A stretch of DNA of 64,000 bases from Hypholoma sublateritium FD-334 SS-4 (Eukaryota; Basidiomycota; Agaricomycetes; Agaricales; Strophariaceae), in contig KN817640.1 of NCBI GenBank assembly GCA_000827495.1, forward strand, positions 46,150 to 110,149, in the 5' to 3' direction. The notes under the pieces are model-generated. The model saw nothing but the letters and a program-made list of their open reading frames with translations. It was not told the DNA's origin and did no database searches. Both the position numbers and the translations under genes were made by a program. Shown here in pieces: positions 11,437 through 23,668 of this stretch; the stretch's first letter is position 1; every line of letters begins with the position of its first letter.

Positions 11437-13909
11437 TTACCGCCGTGTGAGTGGGTTCCGTGCGCGCAGCTCCTCGCCCTTGAGATAGATCCATATTGGA
11501 AACGGGATGCCCAAGACCGCCGCGATGCCAGCAAGAAGCTACATTGTGAATTAGGATATTGAACGGTGATGGATGTCTGAAATGCACATGCCGTATTACC
11601 GCCCCCTTCGCCGAGTGCGTCGAACATCTGCTTGCCAAAGAGTGGGAAGGCGAACCCGAGAACCGAGCGGAACACCTAGGAGGACAGAACAGGTCAGCTT
11701 TTTTTGGCGACAAGCTAACAATACAAGTTGGCTTACGGCAGCGGCCGAGACTGCGCTGGCAGCGTATTCAAAGGCGTCGATCAGATAAAGTTGGATGGGG
11801 AGACTGCACGAGAATTGGTCAGTGGGCAGCTCGCGATCCGCGGGCATAACATACTAAGTGGTCATGAATGCTGCGCAGGAGGCGGTGGAGTTAGATATAT
11901 CACAGCCGCTTGACACCGACGCTGGCACACACCAAAGCCGAAGATTCCAGAACCGATGATGGGCATGATCCAATGTATTTTTTCCTGCGCCGACCAGCCA
12001 AACCACCTACACGGAAGGCAAAATCAATTATGATTCTGCCAGGTGATTCGAAGCACGTGGAACGAGACTTACAACAGGCCAATGGGCACCAGGATCGCTC
12101 CAACAAATAATGCCGGGATGCGCATCTCTGGCTTGCCTTTCCCACCGTTTTTGTCAGCCAGCTGAAAAATGTGCAAGCGGTGAGAATTATAGGCTTGGAG
12201 CGAATCGAACAGTCCCTACCGTCTTATATATCCTGTCTGCGAATTTGGCGCCAACCAACGTCGCGGAGATAAATCCAATGCCCAGGCCGAGATACACCAG
12301 TCCTCCAACGCCCGCTCCAAACCCATATGTTTCACTGAAGAAATCTAGAACGCGGCGGAGTCAACGCAACGTCCCGAAGCTGTCATGGAGAGAGCAAGCA
12401 GGCAGTACGTACCGGCAAAAGTCGAGAACATCAGATAGTAAATCCCTGTTTGAAATATCACCCGTCAGAGGACCGAAGACCGGGTAACATTGTTGCGCCG
12501 CGGAGAACACACCATATACGCTATTTTCAACGCACAAGTGGGCATGATTAATAGGGGGATCGGTGCAGAAGGCATGCGTAGGCCACTCACAATGCCATGA
12601 ATGCGCTGAGAATAAAGCAAATGAAGCTTCGCGTGAGGAGAATCACGGGTCGAGTGAGGTTATCATATAGGACCTGCAGCTTTTCGCGGGTCGTTTGCTG
12701 AGATGCTGAAGCCGCGCGCGCAGCCGCCTCGGGATCCGCGGCAAGACGCTTGTGCTCGCGACGCTTTTGGATCACCGGTCCGTATGTTTCGCGTAACAGC
12801 GGAAGGGCGACGACACTCGCGACGCCACAAGTCACTGAACATGATCGGTTTTGCTTAGCGGCGCACACGGAAGGTGGGGGGAGACCAGGGACTCACAGGC
12901 GATGGCGATGAACACCCATTTTATTCCACCTGCAGCAGTGATGAATCCGCCTGCAACCGGGCCAATTGCCGGTCCTGAGAGAATAGGGCATTAGATACCC
13001 GAAGGGAGAACATTGTCCGACATACCGAGCAATGGTCCTAAGCTAAAAAGCGCCATAGCCGAAGCCCGATCTCGTTCTGAGAAAAGGTCGCTCACAACGC
13101 CTCCACCGATTGCAATAGGGGCACTGCCAGAGAAGCCAGCTGAATGATCGTCAATAACAGACGCGGAACACAATTTGAATAGGATCTTACTCATGAAGCG
13201 AAAGGCAATCAGCGAGCCTACAGTTGGCGACCAAGCACACCCGAGACTGAAGCCCAAAGTAAACACATTCGCGATGTGCATGATCTTTGGCACAATTAAA
13301 CTTCCATCGAAATGAATAACAGTCATCAACTTACCCACTTCCTACCATACATTTCTGATAGAGGGCCCAGTACTAGAGGCTAGAAGAACAACATTGATTA
13401 CTTCTGGCGGATTTAACAGGGGAATGGAGACGAACCGCGAGGGCGAAAGAAATCAAGAATATACTCAGCGTCAGAGCCGTAACGGTTGGACTTGTTATAT
13501 TATATTTCGCAGCAACCTCCGGCAGTCCAGGTGCCATCATAGAGCTAGCGAGGGGCGGTATCAGGGTATAAAACGATACCTACGCAATGATTCAGCTCGT
13601 GGAAGAAATCTGGTTAAAAGAAATGGTACCCACCACCAGCATTGAAGTCCATTTGCGTAGCCCTGACCAGTTTCTAGCATTTTCAGGATCGGTAGCCCAA
13701 TCGTCACTCTCATTCACCTCCTCAGCCTTCTCTGTCGCCTCATCCTTCTTCAGAAATGCAGAATCTCTTGCGCCGGATACGGCGTGGGCAGTCGCCAGTG
13801 ATGCACCGTCTGAGCGCTCTTGCGAAAGAGTTGAGGTCTTCGACAGCGAGTTGTGCTTGGAGCGCTTAGGGTCCTGGACAGTGGCTACAGCCTCTGCTTT
13901 TTCATCCAT
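11437..13909 (-). CDS. MFS multidrug transporter, DHA1 family
   Basis: A proton-coupled drug/polyamine exporter-type member of the major facilitator superfamily in the plasma membrane. It is assembled from roughly ten exons. The cytosolic N-terminus ends in the family signature DDWATDPENARNWS. Next come LPEVAAKYNITSPTVTALTL, the loop 2-3 motif GPLSEMYGRKW, TLGFSLGCAWSPTVGSLIAF, and GGGVVSDLFSERDRA with LGPAIGPVAGGFITAAGG (antiporter motif C). A charged central loop follows (LRETYGPVIQKRREHKRLA), then VLLTRSFICFILSAFMAL, FGFG, LPIQLYLIDAFEYAASA, and a tail IPFPIWIYLKGEELRARNPL. About twelve membrane segments are expected. The stop is at 11437-11439 and the start was chosen at the ATG before the charged head. 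Substrate is unknown. Confidence 0.9.
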
Positions 13910-15102
13910 GGCGAAACGTGAAGAAAATGTGGAGGAAGCAGCAAGGGAAGCACTAGAAGGCAGAACGTACGAATCCTTTTATGTAGCACTTGTGGAAATT
14001 CCAGTGGACCCTGGGCAAAAATAGATCCCCAACCCCTTCATCTGGACGAAGATCCCGAAATTTCTGGCGGCTCGGTGCGGACTGCACACTCTGATAATCT
14101 TGATGTCCGATGTCATCGCGGAGCATGACGCAGTAGATATTGCGTGGTGTATTTTCCGAATTCTGTCTACCTTTCTGTCAAAAGGTTTCTGCGCGACTTA
14201 AGTAACTTATGATCACTAGTGACGATATTAGATTGGTTCTTTGCAAACCTACCACGATATTTCATATCGATATCGATATATGATACCTCCCGTCCACCGT
14301 CCTGTATTGGTCCTGTACAAATAGTTTCAAATCAAACTTTGCTTGGTGTGAAATGGGACCACGCACCAAGTCTCGAGATTGAGATAGAAACAATATTTAG
14401 AATGGTCCGTTGTCACGTAAACGGAGAAATTGGAGTGTATGGAGATGCAATGATGTCCTTGTATGATATGTAGAGCGCCTTATCCTCCGCTGCCGCGTGC
14501 CAATGACGAGATATGGGTGACCCGAGTCACAGCTGCTCGAATTTTAAGGTCATAGGTCAGGCTGAATAACGATAGCGGGAGCTTTTCAGCTGTGCATGCG
14601 GGATAGATGGCCGAAGTATTTTGAACAGCCGAATATCCACCAATTTGCGTGGGGAGGTTCGCATCTGCCATGTACGCAATGCGCATTAATGTTGCATGCG
14701 AATGCAGCAACCTTTTCGTACGCTGGTACGCGGCCTCATTGCACAATGCAGAGTGATCCTTCGGCGGAATATGATGGGCATTCACACACGAACCCAGAAA
14801 TAGGCTATGTTTTAGAGGTTTTAGCTTTTTATTTCTAGTAGGGCGAAGTAGGACGACTTTCTACCTTTCGCGTTGCAAGCAAACTTGCTCGTTCCAGACG
14901 AGCGACAAGCAGAGCTCTTGAGCTTATCCCATAAGCTCAGAGCAAGCCCTTTCCTAGGAAGGTGAAAAGATACGTTGAAGTAGTTGGAGGTCTGGCACAG
15001 ATTCAAGCAAGATTCAAGCAATAGCGAATGTTCGAACGTTGATTGAATTGGGAAAACAGCGCTGAGAATGTATTGATTACATAAATTCATATTACATCCA
15101 GG
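13910..15102. other. Intergenic
   Basis: This 1.19-kb AT-rich region lies between the MFS start and the tRNA. It should contain the MFS promoter. A small palindromic ATATCGATATCGATAT tract lies near 14265. Open frames at 14219-14473 (+), 14480-14785 (-) and 14821-15090 (-) show no domains. Nothing else is seen. Confidence 0.5.
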
Positions 15103-15233
15103 GGTGAGATGGCCGAGCGGTCTAAGGCGCCAGACTAAGGATCAGAGCATTTGTTGCTCGTCATTAACTGTTTCAACGGTTATCTGGTCCTCCGGGGCGT
15201 GGGTTCGAATCCCACTCTCATCAAATATTTTGC
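15103..15233 (+). tRNA. tRNA-Leu(AAG) with intron
   Basis: The acceptor arm GGTGAGA (15103-15109) pairs with TCTCATC (15226-15232), with A as discriminator. The D-arm region TGGCCGAGCGGTCTAAGG is typical of leucine tRNAs. Anticodon stem CCAGA pairs with TCTGG (15183-15187), the anticodon is AAG at 15137-15139, and a long class II variable arm precedes the T-arm GTGGG-TTCGAAT-CCCAC. A 41-nt intron (about 15141-15181) sits one base 3' of the anticodon, the canonical place for eukaryotic tRNA introns. CCA is not encoded. It reads CUU (and CUC by inosine) leucine codons. Confidence 0.96.
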
Positions 15234-15395
15234 ATAATTCTCCGCCTTTTCTTGCATCATTTTTGCATCATCTGTTATTGTTAACATTCAATGCTCCTGG
15301 GCTTTCGAAGTACTTAGCTTTCTATCGCAAACCGATTTGTTTTCTTTAGGCCGACCATCTATCTCTGAACCACTAGCCGAGATTCATCGGGAGCT

Positions 15396-18300
15396 ATGAA
15401 ATTCGCTCAGCAAGTACTTTATATATGATCATTTTCCCTTGTGCTAAGTTCATTCATCAGATACTTACGCGACACACAGGTAGATCTCTCTCCGGTCACC
15501 ACTGTATCCCTTGTTAACTCAGGATCGACTGTTCGCTTTAGACTCCAGAGTGGAAGAAAGCTTATATGTGCGCCATTTGCAGCATTGCGTAGACGAATGC
15601 CATCCCTCATCCCGAACTTGCCAGAGACTACCGAGGCATTAAGAAGCGTATAACAGCGATACGAAACACTCAGCAAGGAACGGGCTTTCATGTATCATCC
15701 AATGAGGACTCTCAAGATGAAACGCCGTCCCCCCCGAACGCGCCTCGAGCATCCGACGTGGATTCTGACGAATTTGAACGGCCAGAAGAGTATGTTCTGA
15801 ACCAGACTTCTTCACGGGACAAGGATGTTCGCGGCGATGCGAATAGTCAGGCTGGGGCACCGAAGTCGAATGCATCCGGCAGAGGGAAGGGTTCATTTGG
15901 GATTCCGAGCTTAGTGACACGAGGGAAAAGCTTTTCGAGCATAAGTTAGTCTTCTACCTTTTGATAATGCGCTAGAATCGCTTATCCCTCACTTCACAGT
16001 GGGATCGAATAGCCTACCACAGCGACGACAAACAGTCCAAACAAACCCGCTGGCCGCCCTCCCACTCCATGAACTCCTCGAGCAACTATCACCGCAGGAG
16101 GTATCATTTTTCACGATGCTCGACGCGCAGCTCGACAAAGTGGAGTCCTTTTACCTCGCGCGAGAGAAGGAGATGCTTGCGCGTGGACATACCCTGAAAG
16201 TACAACTCGACGAACTTCATGACCATCGACGACTTTTTCTTGTACGTGGAGCATTTCCCATTTCCTGAATCCTTCGTTAATTAAATAAAAATAGAACAAA
16301 CGTCCGAAGGAGACATGGGGCATGGTTGCTTTAGCGTCACTCCGAAACTTCATTGGATTATATCCCCCCATCAAATTACCCTCCAAAAGGGAGTTACAGC
16401 AGAAAGCCCAAGCTTTTCCCATAGATGCTGTAGGTTGCGTATCTGTTGCGACGTTCAATCCCACTCGTTCAACTTCATTGCGTCTGACATTCATCCCTCA
16501 TTTCAGAAAGGAAAAACATCCAATAATTCCGAACCTTCGAACATCAACACCGGGGGGACTTTGAACCGTGCTTCCGGAGCGCAAGCCACTTTCCAATTTT
16601 TGCCTTCGATGCAAGCTCTTGGAAAACGAAGGGACGTGGAAGATTCAAACGGCCAGTCGTCCGATGACGACAAATCTCCAGATGAACATCACAACGTCTA
16701 CAAGATTCCCCTTTCTGCTGATCCAGATAGCTACCTTTACGCGAAGAGGAAATTAAAGAAGGCGGTTATTGAGCACTATCGGTGAGTGGTTCAATGCCCT
16801 TTACACGCTTGACTGCATTTGCTCTCGGAGCACTCGGAGTCGTCACTCACTGTTGTTTTTAGCGGTTTGGAAGTGTTACACAATTATCGAGTGGGTCAGT
16901 TTTATTGACCTATGATTGACCAAGGGCTGATCAACGTGGACAGATTCTCAACATCACGGGATTCCGCAAAGCTCTGAAGAAATTTGAGAAAGTGACGAAG
17001 GTTCGCATCATTTTCTCAAGATACGCTAGGCCGTTGGTTCCTTATGCTAGAGGCAGATACCTGTACAACACCAGTATATGACGGAAAAGGTACGCCTAAA
17101 GCCATTGAGAACAATGTCCAGACATGTTCAATGCCCATGTAAAGGTCGAAAAGAGTGCATTCGCCTCCGACACCTCTATCCGCCAGATGATGACGCAGAT
17201 GGAGGATATGTATGCCACATCTTTCGGTATGCACCCCTCGCTGAAACGTTGGTCGGAGTCTTGAACATCATTGCCCATACCGTAGTTCGTGGCAACAAAA
17301 AAAAGGCGATGAAGCGCCTACGCGTTGGGAACAACGCAAAAAACCATCATTTCAGTTCGTTCAGAGCAGGTCTTGTATTGGGCCTTGCGCTGCCTGCATT
17401 TGTCGATGGAATGGTTAAAGGTAATCTCATTCATGATAATGAATATACTCGTGTGCTAAGCGTTTTATTTAACTATCAGCCTTTCAGCCTGAAACTCACG
17501 AAGCACTCCCACAATGGAATGTCCTACTTTACATATATGGCATATTGCTTGTGCCGCTGCTATTCTCATTCCTTGTAGGCCTCAACCTGCTGGTATGGGC
17601 GGATTCTCGGATTAATTATGTGTTCATCTTCGGTGAGGCCAACTTTGAATTATATTTACATCATGCAAGCTCTGATCCCGCGGACATTGTCAGAGCTTGA
17701 CGTGCTCACCCAAATCGGTCCCCCGGCGTATTTCGAGGTAAGTTTCTTCCCTCGCGGCCTCTTGCACTTGATCTCAGTTTTTTTCGCTCTCAGACTCCTG
17801 CCATCCTCCTCGCGGCGCTCTCTTATGCTTTCTGGTTGTCCTTCTCGCTGATAGGATCGCCGGCCGTGTCGCCCAACATATGGCCGCTGATCTGGCTTGC
17901 ATTCACCGCGGCAGTCATCTTCAACCCGTTTCCTGTTCTCTTCCGGTCGTCCCGGTTCTGGCTGGTCAAGCATGTTGCAGAGTTGTTCATATCTGGGACG
18001 AAACGCGTCGAGGTGCGTCATCGATTACACGAAGTCTATCAGCTCTGATGCAAATCTTTAATACGCAGTTCACCGATTTCTGGATGGGGTACGTCCTCGT
18101 GTTCCGTCTCGGTACCTTAGTTGACGCCATGTATACAGGGATCAGTTCTGCAGTCTGGTGTTCACGCTCTCGAATGTGTATTTCTTCGTGTGTGTGTACG
18201 TCGATGGTTTTTCGCCTAACTGGGGGAAGTGCAATGTTACGTCGGAGCACTGGCCGCTTGCGTTTTTGGGCGCCGCGCTGCCGCTATTCATCCGGCTTGT

Positions 18301-19208
18301 GCAGTCTATCAAGCGTTATGTTGACTCTAGGCTCGTCACGCATCTGATCAATGTCAGTCCCCACATTATTCGCTCACGCCCCGAGAGCGTGGTGGCTGAT
18401 ACATATGCCAGGGCGGGAAATATGGGTCTGGCATTATCGCCTATCTATTTTTCTTTCTGTGGCGACATCACCGTGAGTGCGGGCTTCTTACACCACCGAC
18501 TTTGCCAATGCGCGCCCCGCTTATGCAGAGATCAACCACGGCGCCATATTTGCAATCTACATTCTGACCCAGATTAGCTACTCAACATATGCGCTCTCAT
18601 GGGTATGCTCCTCCGATATACGGTGTTTATATCCCTCTAACGCAAGCTTGTAGGATCTTCTGATGGATTGGTCTGTCCTTCGGATACATTCACCGCACCC
18701 TCTGCTGCGTCCAGAGCTTGTGTACACTAACAACATCCCCGTAAGCTTGCCTCGAGATTTCATCTGAGTGTTCTTAGATATATACTCACACAATGTGCTT
18801 TTAATCAGATGTACTACTTCGCAATCGTACGCATCTCTTTCTTGTCCCATAGCCTCTTACTTACGATCGAGACGCCCACCGACAGGTAACCAACGTCCTG
18901 ATCCGGTTCATCTGGGTGATATACATCCCGCAAAATGGCCCATCCATGATGCTGCGCTCCTTCATTGCTGGCATGCTCGAGATGCTGCGACGCGTCCAAT
19001 GGAACTTTTGTACGTCCTGACACAGTACATGGTACAGTTACTGATCCTCCTTCGACCACTTGCAGACCGCCTAGAGAACGAGCACCTTGGAAATGTTGAT
19101 CAGTACCGCGTTACGCGCGAGGTGCCCCTTCCTTATGCCATCGATGAAAATCGGGAGTATGATCAGGATGACGATGACGACAGGGACCACCTACGGCTTA
19201 AACGATAG
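15396..19208 (+). CDS. SPX-EXS domain phosphate transporter/sensor (SYG1/XPR1 family)
   Basis: A plasma- or endomembrane protein related to yeast Syg1 and animal XPR1, which exports phosphate and senses inositol pyrophosphates through SPX. The start is MKFAQ (15396-15409); a GC-AG intron (15410-15460) joins it to YLRDTQ, then TPEWKKAYI and DYRGIKKRITAIR, the conserved SPX N-terminus. SPX continues through FFTMLDAQLDKVESFYLARE, KLKKAVIEHYR, LEVLHNYR, ILNITGFRKALKKFEK. The EXS part begins around 17300 with FRAGLVLGLALPAFVDG and shows hydrophobic segments plus FWLSFSLIGSPAVSPNIWPL, NPFPVLFRSSRFWL, FTDFWMG and NVYFFVCVYVDGFSPNW. The acidic/basic tail ends at the stop 19206-19208. There are many exons (over 15). 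The fold is certain; I did not verify every internal splice. Confidence 0.9.
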
Positions 19209-19567
19209 GATAATGCGGCGCGAATACTTACAAGATAGTACTACTTACGACACATCACGTTATACCACAATCGATTTGATCCCGAGCTGTTTTATGTCTT
19301 GACGAAGCATGTACTTCCTCCACGTTATAAATAATACCACTAGTAAGTACTAGCGGAGGACATGATCATTCAAGTTGAAGCTTGACTTCGTGAGCTGTAG
19401 TTTTCAAGTTTTCAAAAGGGAAAACCTTGATCTCGACACGTGCACTGAAATTGATCGCGTCCTTTGCGCGATGGCGGCCGGTGGGCCGACAACCGTCCTT
19501 CATCTTCCCAGCGTCCACTGGCACCGCTACATATTCTAGGACGCCGCATCTAGAAGCCGACGTCGTC
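19209..19567. other. Intergenic
   Basis: This 359-nt space lies between the SPX-EXS and Naa10-like genes on the same strand. It holds the 3' UTR of the first and the promoter of the second. A short palindromic stretch around TACTAGTAAGTACTAG occurs near 19340-19355. Nothing else is seen. Confidence 0.5.
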
Positions 19568-20407
19568 ATGAATGTCCGATTAGCCAAGGTCAGTCTGCAC
19601 CTTTTCAGCGCCTGGCCAGCGTCACGGTCGACCGCTTTCCCTGCATCGCGCTGAGACAGAGGGCCTCGCACTGCCGCACACGCCGTCGAAATGTGCTCAC
19701 CACACTTGCTTTGCCTCGCGCACTAGGTCGACGATCTCATGGGCATGCAGGCATGCAACCTGCAGAACCTTCCCGAAAACTACATGATGAAGTTCTGTGC
19801 GTGCCAGAGCCACACCAAGAGGCTGGGCGCTTGCTGACGGCTTGCAGGGATGTACCATGCGATGACCTGGCCGCAGATCTCGTTCGTTGCGGAGGACCAC
19901 AAGGGTCGCATCGTGGGCTACGTTCTAGCAAAGATGTACGTCGCACCGCGTTTAGGATGTCTGAGTGGAGGTTAAGTAGAGCTGACGTGTCGTACAGTGA
20001 CGAGCCAGCCGAGGACGACAAGACTCAGGAGATCCATGGGCACGTCAACTCAATATCTGTGCTGCGCTCATATCGGCGTCTCGGACTAGCAAAGAAACTG
20101 ATGCTACTGTCACGTCCGTCCCCACAAATTTAGAATACTAGAATATGCGACTGACACTGCTCTGCGCTGTAGAGGAGGCAATGGCTTCGATCTACAAAGC
20201 CTCGTACGTCTCACTACACGTCCGAAAATCAAACAAGGCTGCCATTGCACTCTACCGCGACACTCTCGGCTTTGAGGTCGCTAAAGTGGAAAAGAAATAC
20301 TGTACGTGGCTCTAATATAAGCTCAGTCCCACCACTCAACGGTGTATGTTCAAACTTTAGATGGTGATGGCGAGGATGCGTTATCCATGCGCCTTGCGCT
20401 CAAATAA
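19568..20407 (+). CDS. ARD1: N-terminal acetyltransferase A catalytic subunit, Naa10/ARD1-like
   Basis: The GNAT-fold catalytic subunit of NatA, which acetylates nascent protein N-termini at the ribosome with the Naa15 scaffold. Exons spell MNVRLAK, then [127 protein letters not shown] and [23 protein letters not shown] is the acetyl-CoA binding Q/RxxGxG/A motif and the NLPENY segment shapes the substrate pocket. The stop is at 20405-20407. The length of about 165-170 aa matches the conserved core, without the long acidic tail seen in animals. Spacing to neighbours gives no functional link. Confidence 0.95.
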
Positions 20408-20589
20408 TGTGCTATACTAATGTCGATTCCGAGGAAAGACCTCGGTGTATGAAAAGTAATGCTATATTTGTATGTTCAGCGCTTGGATCTCTATCTTTCA
20501 GGAAAGTGCGCATCCCCCCCATGCAATTCAGATCACAGTAAGATATACACACCAGAAGCGAAGCGCAGGATCCGCTAAGCTTTACTTGC

Positions 20590-21400
20590 AGTCTATCAAA
20601 AGTACGTTCCTACAACTGTGCACGTTCGACGGATAACTGGGATATTGAAATTCGCAATAGGTTAATTCGTGTACCCAGCTCCTAGTTGGTCGAGTTCTTG
20701 TTCGTCTCCAGATGGTATCTGGCATGATGTTTGCGTGTTTTTTTCGTATAGGATGCCATCGACCAGGTCCAGGGTAAGTGATGGGGTTAAACGTGATTAC
20801 GATGCCGCGCACTCGGTCTCCTGAGGCCAGCTTGCCCCCGTCAGGAAGGACCTTCGTGTTCGTGATGTAGGGCTGTGACGACGAGAGCGCGTCGTGCTTC
20901 GTCCCGGTGAGCACACCCGGGTTGTACGTAAATGTAGGAGTACCGCCGGCGTGCGGACTCGGGGGCACACCGTTATATTTCGTGGCGCGCGCACAAGACC
21001 AGGTTGAGTCGACTTTAAGCTTCAAGTTTCAAGTAACATTCGAGATATGACTCGGCTACCTTCGCCTCTCGTGGGGGAGTATTCGAGCAACGCACTCCAC
21101 GTCACTGTAGCTGGTCAATGGGCACTGTTAGGGACGTTGTCGCCGAACACATCGATCACCGCTTTCAGCATCTCGAGCCGGTCCCGGAGTGGTTTTCAAC
21201 GCTGCTGTTCTACTCGTCGGTGAGCTTGTTGCCCACCGTCAGAGCCTGAGTGATTTATACGCACGCCCGATTGCGACCGAGCCAGTTAGGATGGCCGCTT
21301 GCGTGAATTGCTCAACGATCTTCCACGAGCCGTCGCGTACCATCGTTGGGCAATCCTCTCATGGGTCGAAACGCAAGATGAGTAAAATATGCACCACCAC
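20590..21400 (-). pseudogene. Decayed partial copy of an Old Yellow Enzyme
   Basis: The minus strand carries OYE-like pieces in different frames. Near 21300-21350 there is WKIVEQFTQAAILTG. Around 21150-21195 there is RLEMLKAVIDVFGDN, which matches ARFALETLKAVKETFGED in the intact neighbour. At 20700-20930 there is TKHDALSSSQPYITNTKVLP with KLASGDRVRGIVITFNPITY, matching the neighbour's C-terminal third (FIGFNFITHPDL). Stop codons interrupt frames and the central part with the active-site HSANGY is not found. It lies directly downstream of, and in the same orientation as, the intact OYE gene, so a tandem duplication followed by decay is inferred. It is unlikely to make an enzyme. Confidence 0.75.
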
Positions 21401-21559
21401 ATAGCATGATCATCTTTTCGAGGGGTTCTCTGAATCAAATTGCGGCGGGCTGCTTACATTGAGCGTTCCACGTCAATTCAAACTGTGGATCTGCCAACGG
21501 TTTGTACCCTTTCTAAGCAGTCAATTTAATCATAACACAAAAAATATAACTTATATCCG

Positions 21560-23122
21560 TTAAAGCTTAGAGTAATCTGCAAGAGGGTAATCTGTGTATC
21601 CAGTCCTCCAATCGGTCGTAGTCTTGTTTGTCTGGAGATGTGGAATATCCGGAACATTGTCGAGAGGTTTTCCATGCCGGACGCGCTTTACTAGGTCTGG
21701 ATGGGTGATAAAATTGAACCCAATGAAAGTGCCATCTATCTTTCCCGTGGCAACCAACTGCTCCCCCTCGGAGGGAAGGACGTCTGCGTTCAAGAAGAGT
21801 TTGGCATTTTTGATGTATTTCCTGTACGAGCTCAGGACATCGTGCTTGGTTGAGCGTGCAACACCTATTATGGTGCGTATGAGCGTTGATCAGTTTATCA
21901 GTTTGAGTATACAGGGCTGGGACTTGCCGTCGTATGGGACATCATATTTTTCAACGTAGCGCATGAGCTCAATGAATGCGACCCCAAGCTTGTCTGCCTC
22001 AGACATTAAATACGAAAATGTTGCAAGTGCATCTTCGAGTGGCATTCTACACCGAGATAAATCAGTCGGATATAAGTGACCGCGTGGGCGGAGCTGATAC
22101 CATACCCCATATCGTTGTAGCCTCCTGTGGGGTTGAGCTTGAGAGCAACGTCCTCACCAAATGTTTCCTTCACTGCCTTCAATGTCTCCAAGGCGAATCT
22201 TGCACGATTTTCAACGCTACCACCCCACTGGTCCGTCCGTTTATTTGCCGTACTGTCGAGGAACTGATTGATAATGTAGCCATTTGCAGAGTGCACTGCA
22301 CCACGCACTTTAGCTTTTGGAAACGAATTTAAGGGCGTCACGCACGCTGAATCCCATCAAACCCGGCCTGCTTCGCGAGAACGGCGGCATCCTTGAATTG
22401 TTTAATGATTGTCCAGGGATCCTCGATCTCAACGGGCTTCGGCAATTGGTGAGTATCATTCTCAAATATATGGACGGTATGGAAGTAAATTAGGTGCAAC
22501 GGTAACTCACTGTAACATAGCCAGGAGTTCCTGGAATATGGCGAAATTTCCCGCCGCGTGCGGCGATTGCTGATGGCCCGTACACTGGAACCCCAGCCAA
22601 TTTTTGCTCGGGCGCATCTGGATGGGCGACTCGGCCCACTAGTGTATTTTGTAAGCTATATGAAGAAGTGGTATTCCAGAGGCAGCGAACTCACCGTGCC
22701 AGAGCTGAGATGGATTTATAAATTAGTACCCCAAAATCATTACACAGAATCATAGCTGCTGACCTGGCCATATATCTTGCCGCCGGCCTCGTGGACGCCA
22801 TTGATGATATTCCGCCATCCAGCAACATGTCGGTCGTCCCATAGGCCAGGCGCATGTGGCCATTCAGTACTGCACGGGGAGTAGGCAGTTAAAATCTGAG
22901 CGTGGCAAATATGTAACTTTTAGTTACTCGCCCTTGACGGCTGACCAGAATGGCCTCGGATATTATCAGGCCAGCGTCGGCCCGTTGGACATAGTACTCC
23001 CTCATGAGATCCGTGGGGTAAGTGTTCTCTGCACGGTTGCGCGTGAGAGCGGCCATGCCAATGCGGTTCTTCAGCATGTGAGTACCCACTTTGATGGGAC
23101 TTAATAGCGATAGCGCTGCCAT
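21560..23122 (-). CDS. Old Yellow Enzyme family NADH:flavin oxidoreductase
   Basis: An FMN-dependent ene-reductase (OYE/NADPH dehydrogenase) that reduces activated C=C bonds, probably cytosolic. It starts MAALSLLSPIKVGTHMLKNR, with MAALTRNRAENTYPTDLMRE and YYVQRADAGLIISEAILVS, the classical N-terminal strand. Then come DPWTIIKQFKDAAVLAKQAG, FDGIQ and, across an intron of about 60 nt, LHSANGYIINQFLD. HSANGY supplies the substrate-binding His and Asn. TDQWGGSVENRARF and DVALKLNPTGGY follow, and the C-terminus runs FIGFNFITHPDLVKRV to DYPLADYSKL. The stop is at 21560-21562. Seven or so exons give about 370 aa, normal for OYE. A broken copy lies immediately downstream. Fungal OYEs include alkaloid-pathway enzymes and stress-response reductases; nothing here identifies the substrate. 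Confidence 0.92.
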
Positions 23123-23668
23123 CGCGCCTGTTAATTGTGATAGTGCAGTAGGTGACCGTGGTTGGGATAATCTGAAGAGAAGAAGAACACCAATAATCAG
23201 GGGAGACGACTATTATATACTCGGTGGTGGCAGGTGAGAGCAGTGCTTACATCGTGAGATGAGAAATGGTTTCCATTCAGTGATGAAGCTATATATTTCT
23301 CCAAGGAGCATCGCAACTTGATCGCACCTTTTAGAGTATGGCAGGGACCGCGACAAAAATCACGCACAGTTTTGAGCAGACTGTACTTGGGCTGTAAAAT
23401 TCTTCACCCAACCTCCTTCATCATTGTGATGGCTAAACATGTAAATAGCGGATGATCGGCGCCAAATGAGCTCACGGGCGCTTATTCTTGTTTAATAGGA
23501 AGCGAATTATAAGTGAGTGAGCGACGGAAGATCATTGGCCTATTGAAAAGAATCCGGTCCCCACCTTTGTAAGGTAGTAGAATAGTGAACTACATCAGAT
23601 TCATTAGTGCTACGGCAACGGATGGTGGAGCAGTCGGGTCCGCAGCCAAATTCAGGTGGGCAAGGAAC
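23123..23668. other. Intergenic, OYE promoter side
   Basis: A 546-nt AT-rich stretch upstream of the OYE start, likely its promoter and leader. No gene or RNA is recognised. Confidence 0.5.

Noticed and set aside
14255..14290. ATATCGATATCGATAT palindrome
   Set aside because: Short simple sequence in AT-rich DNA; no second copy or link to a gene was found.
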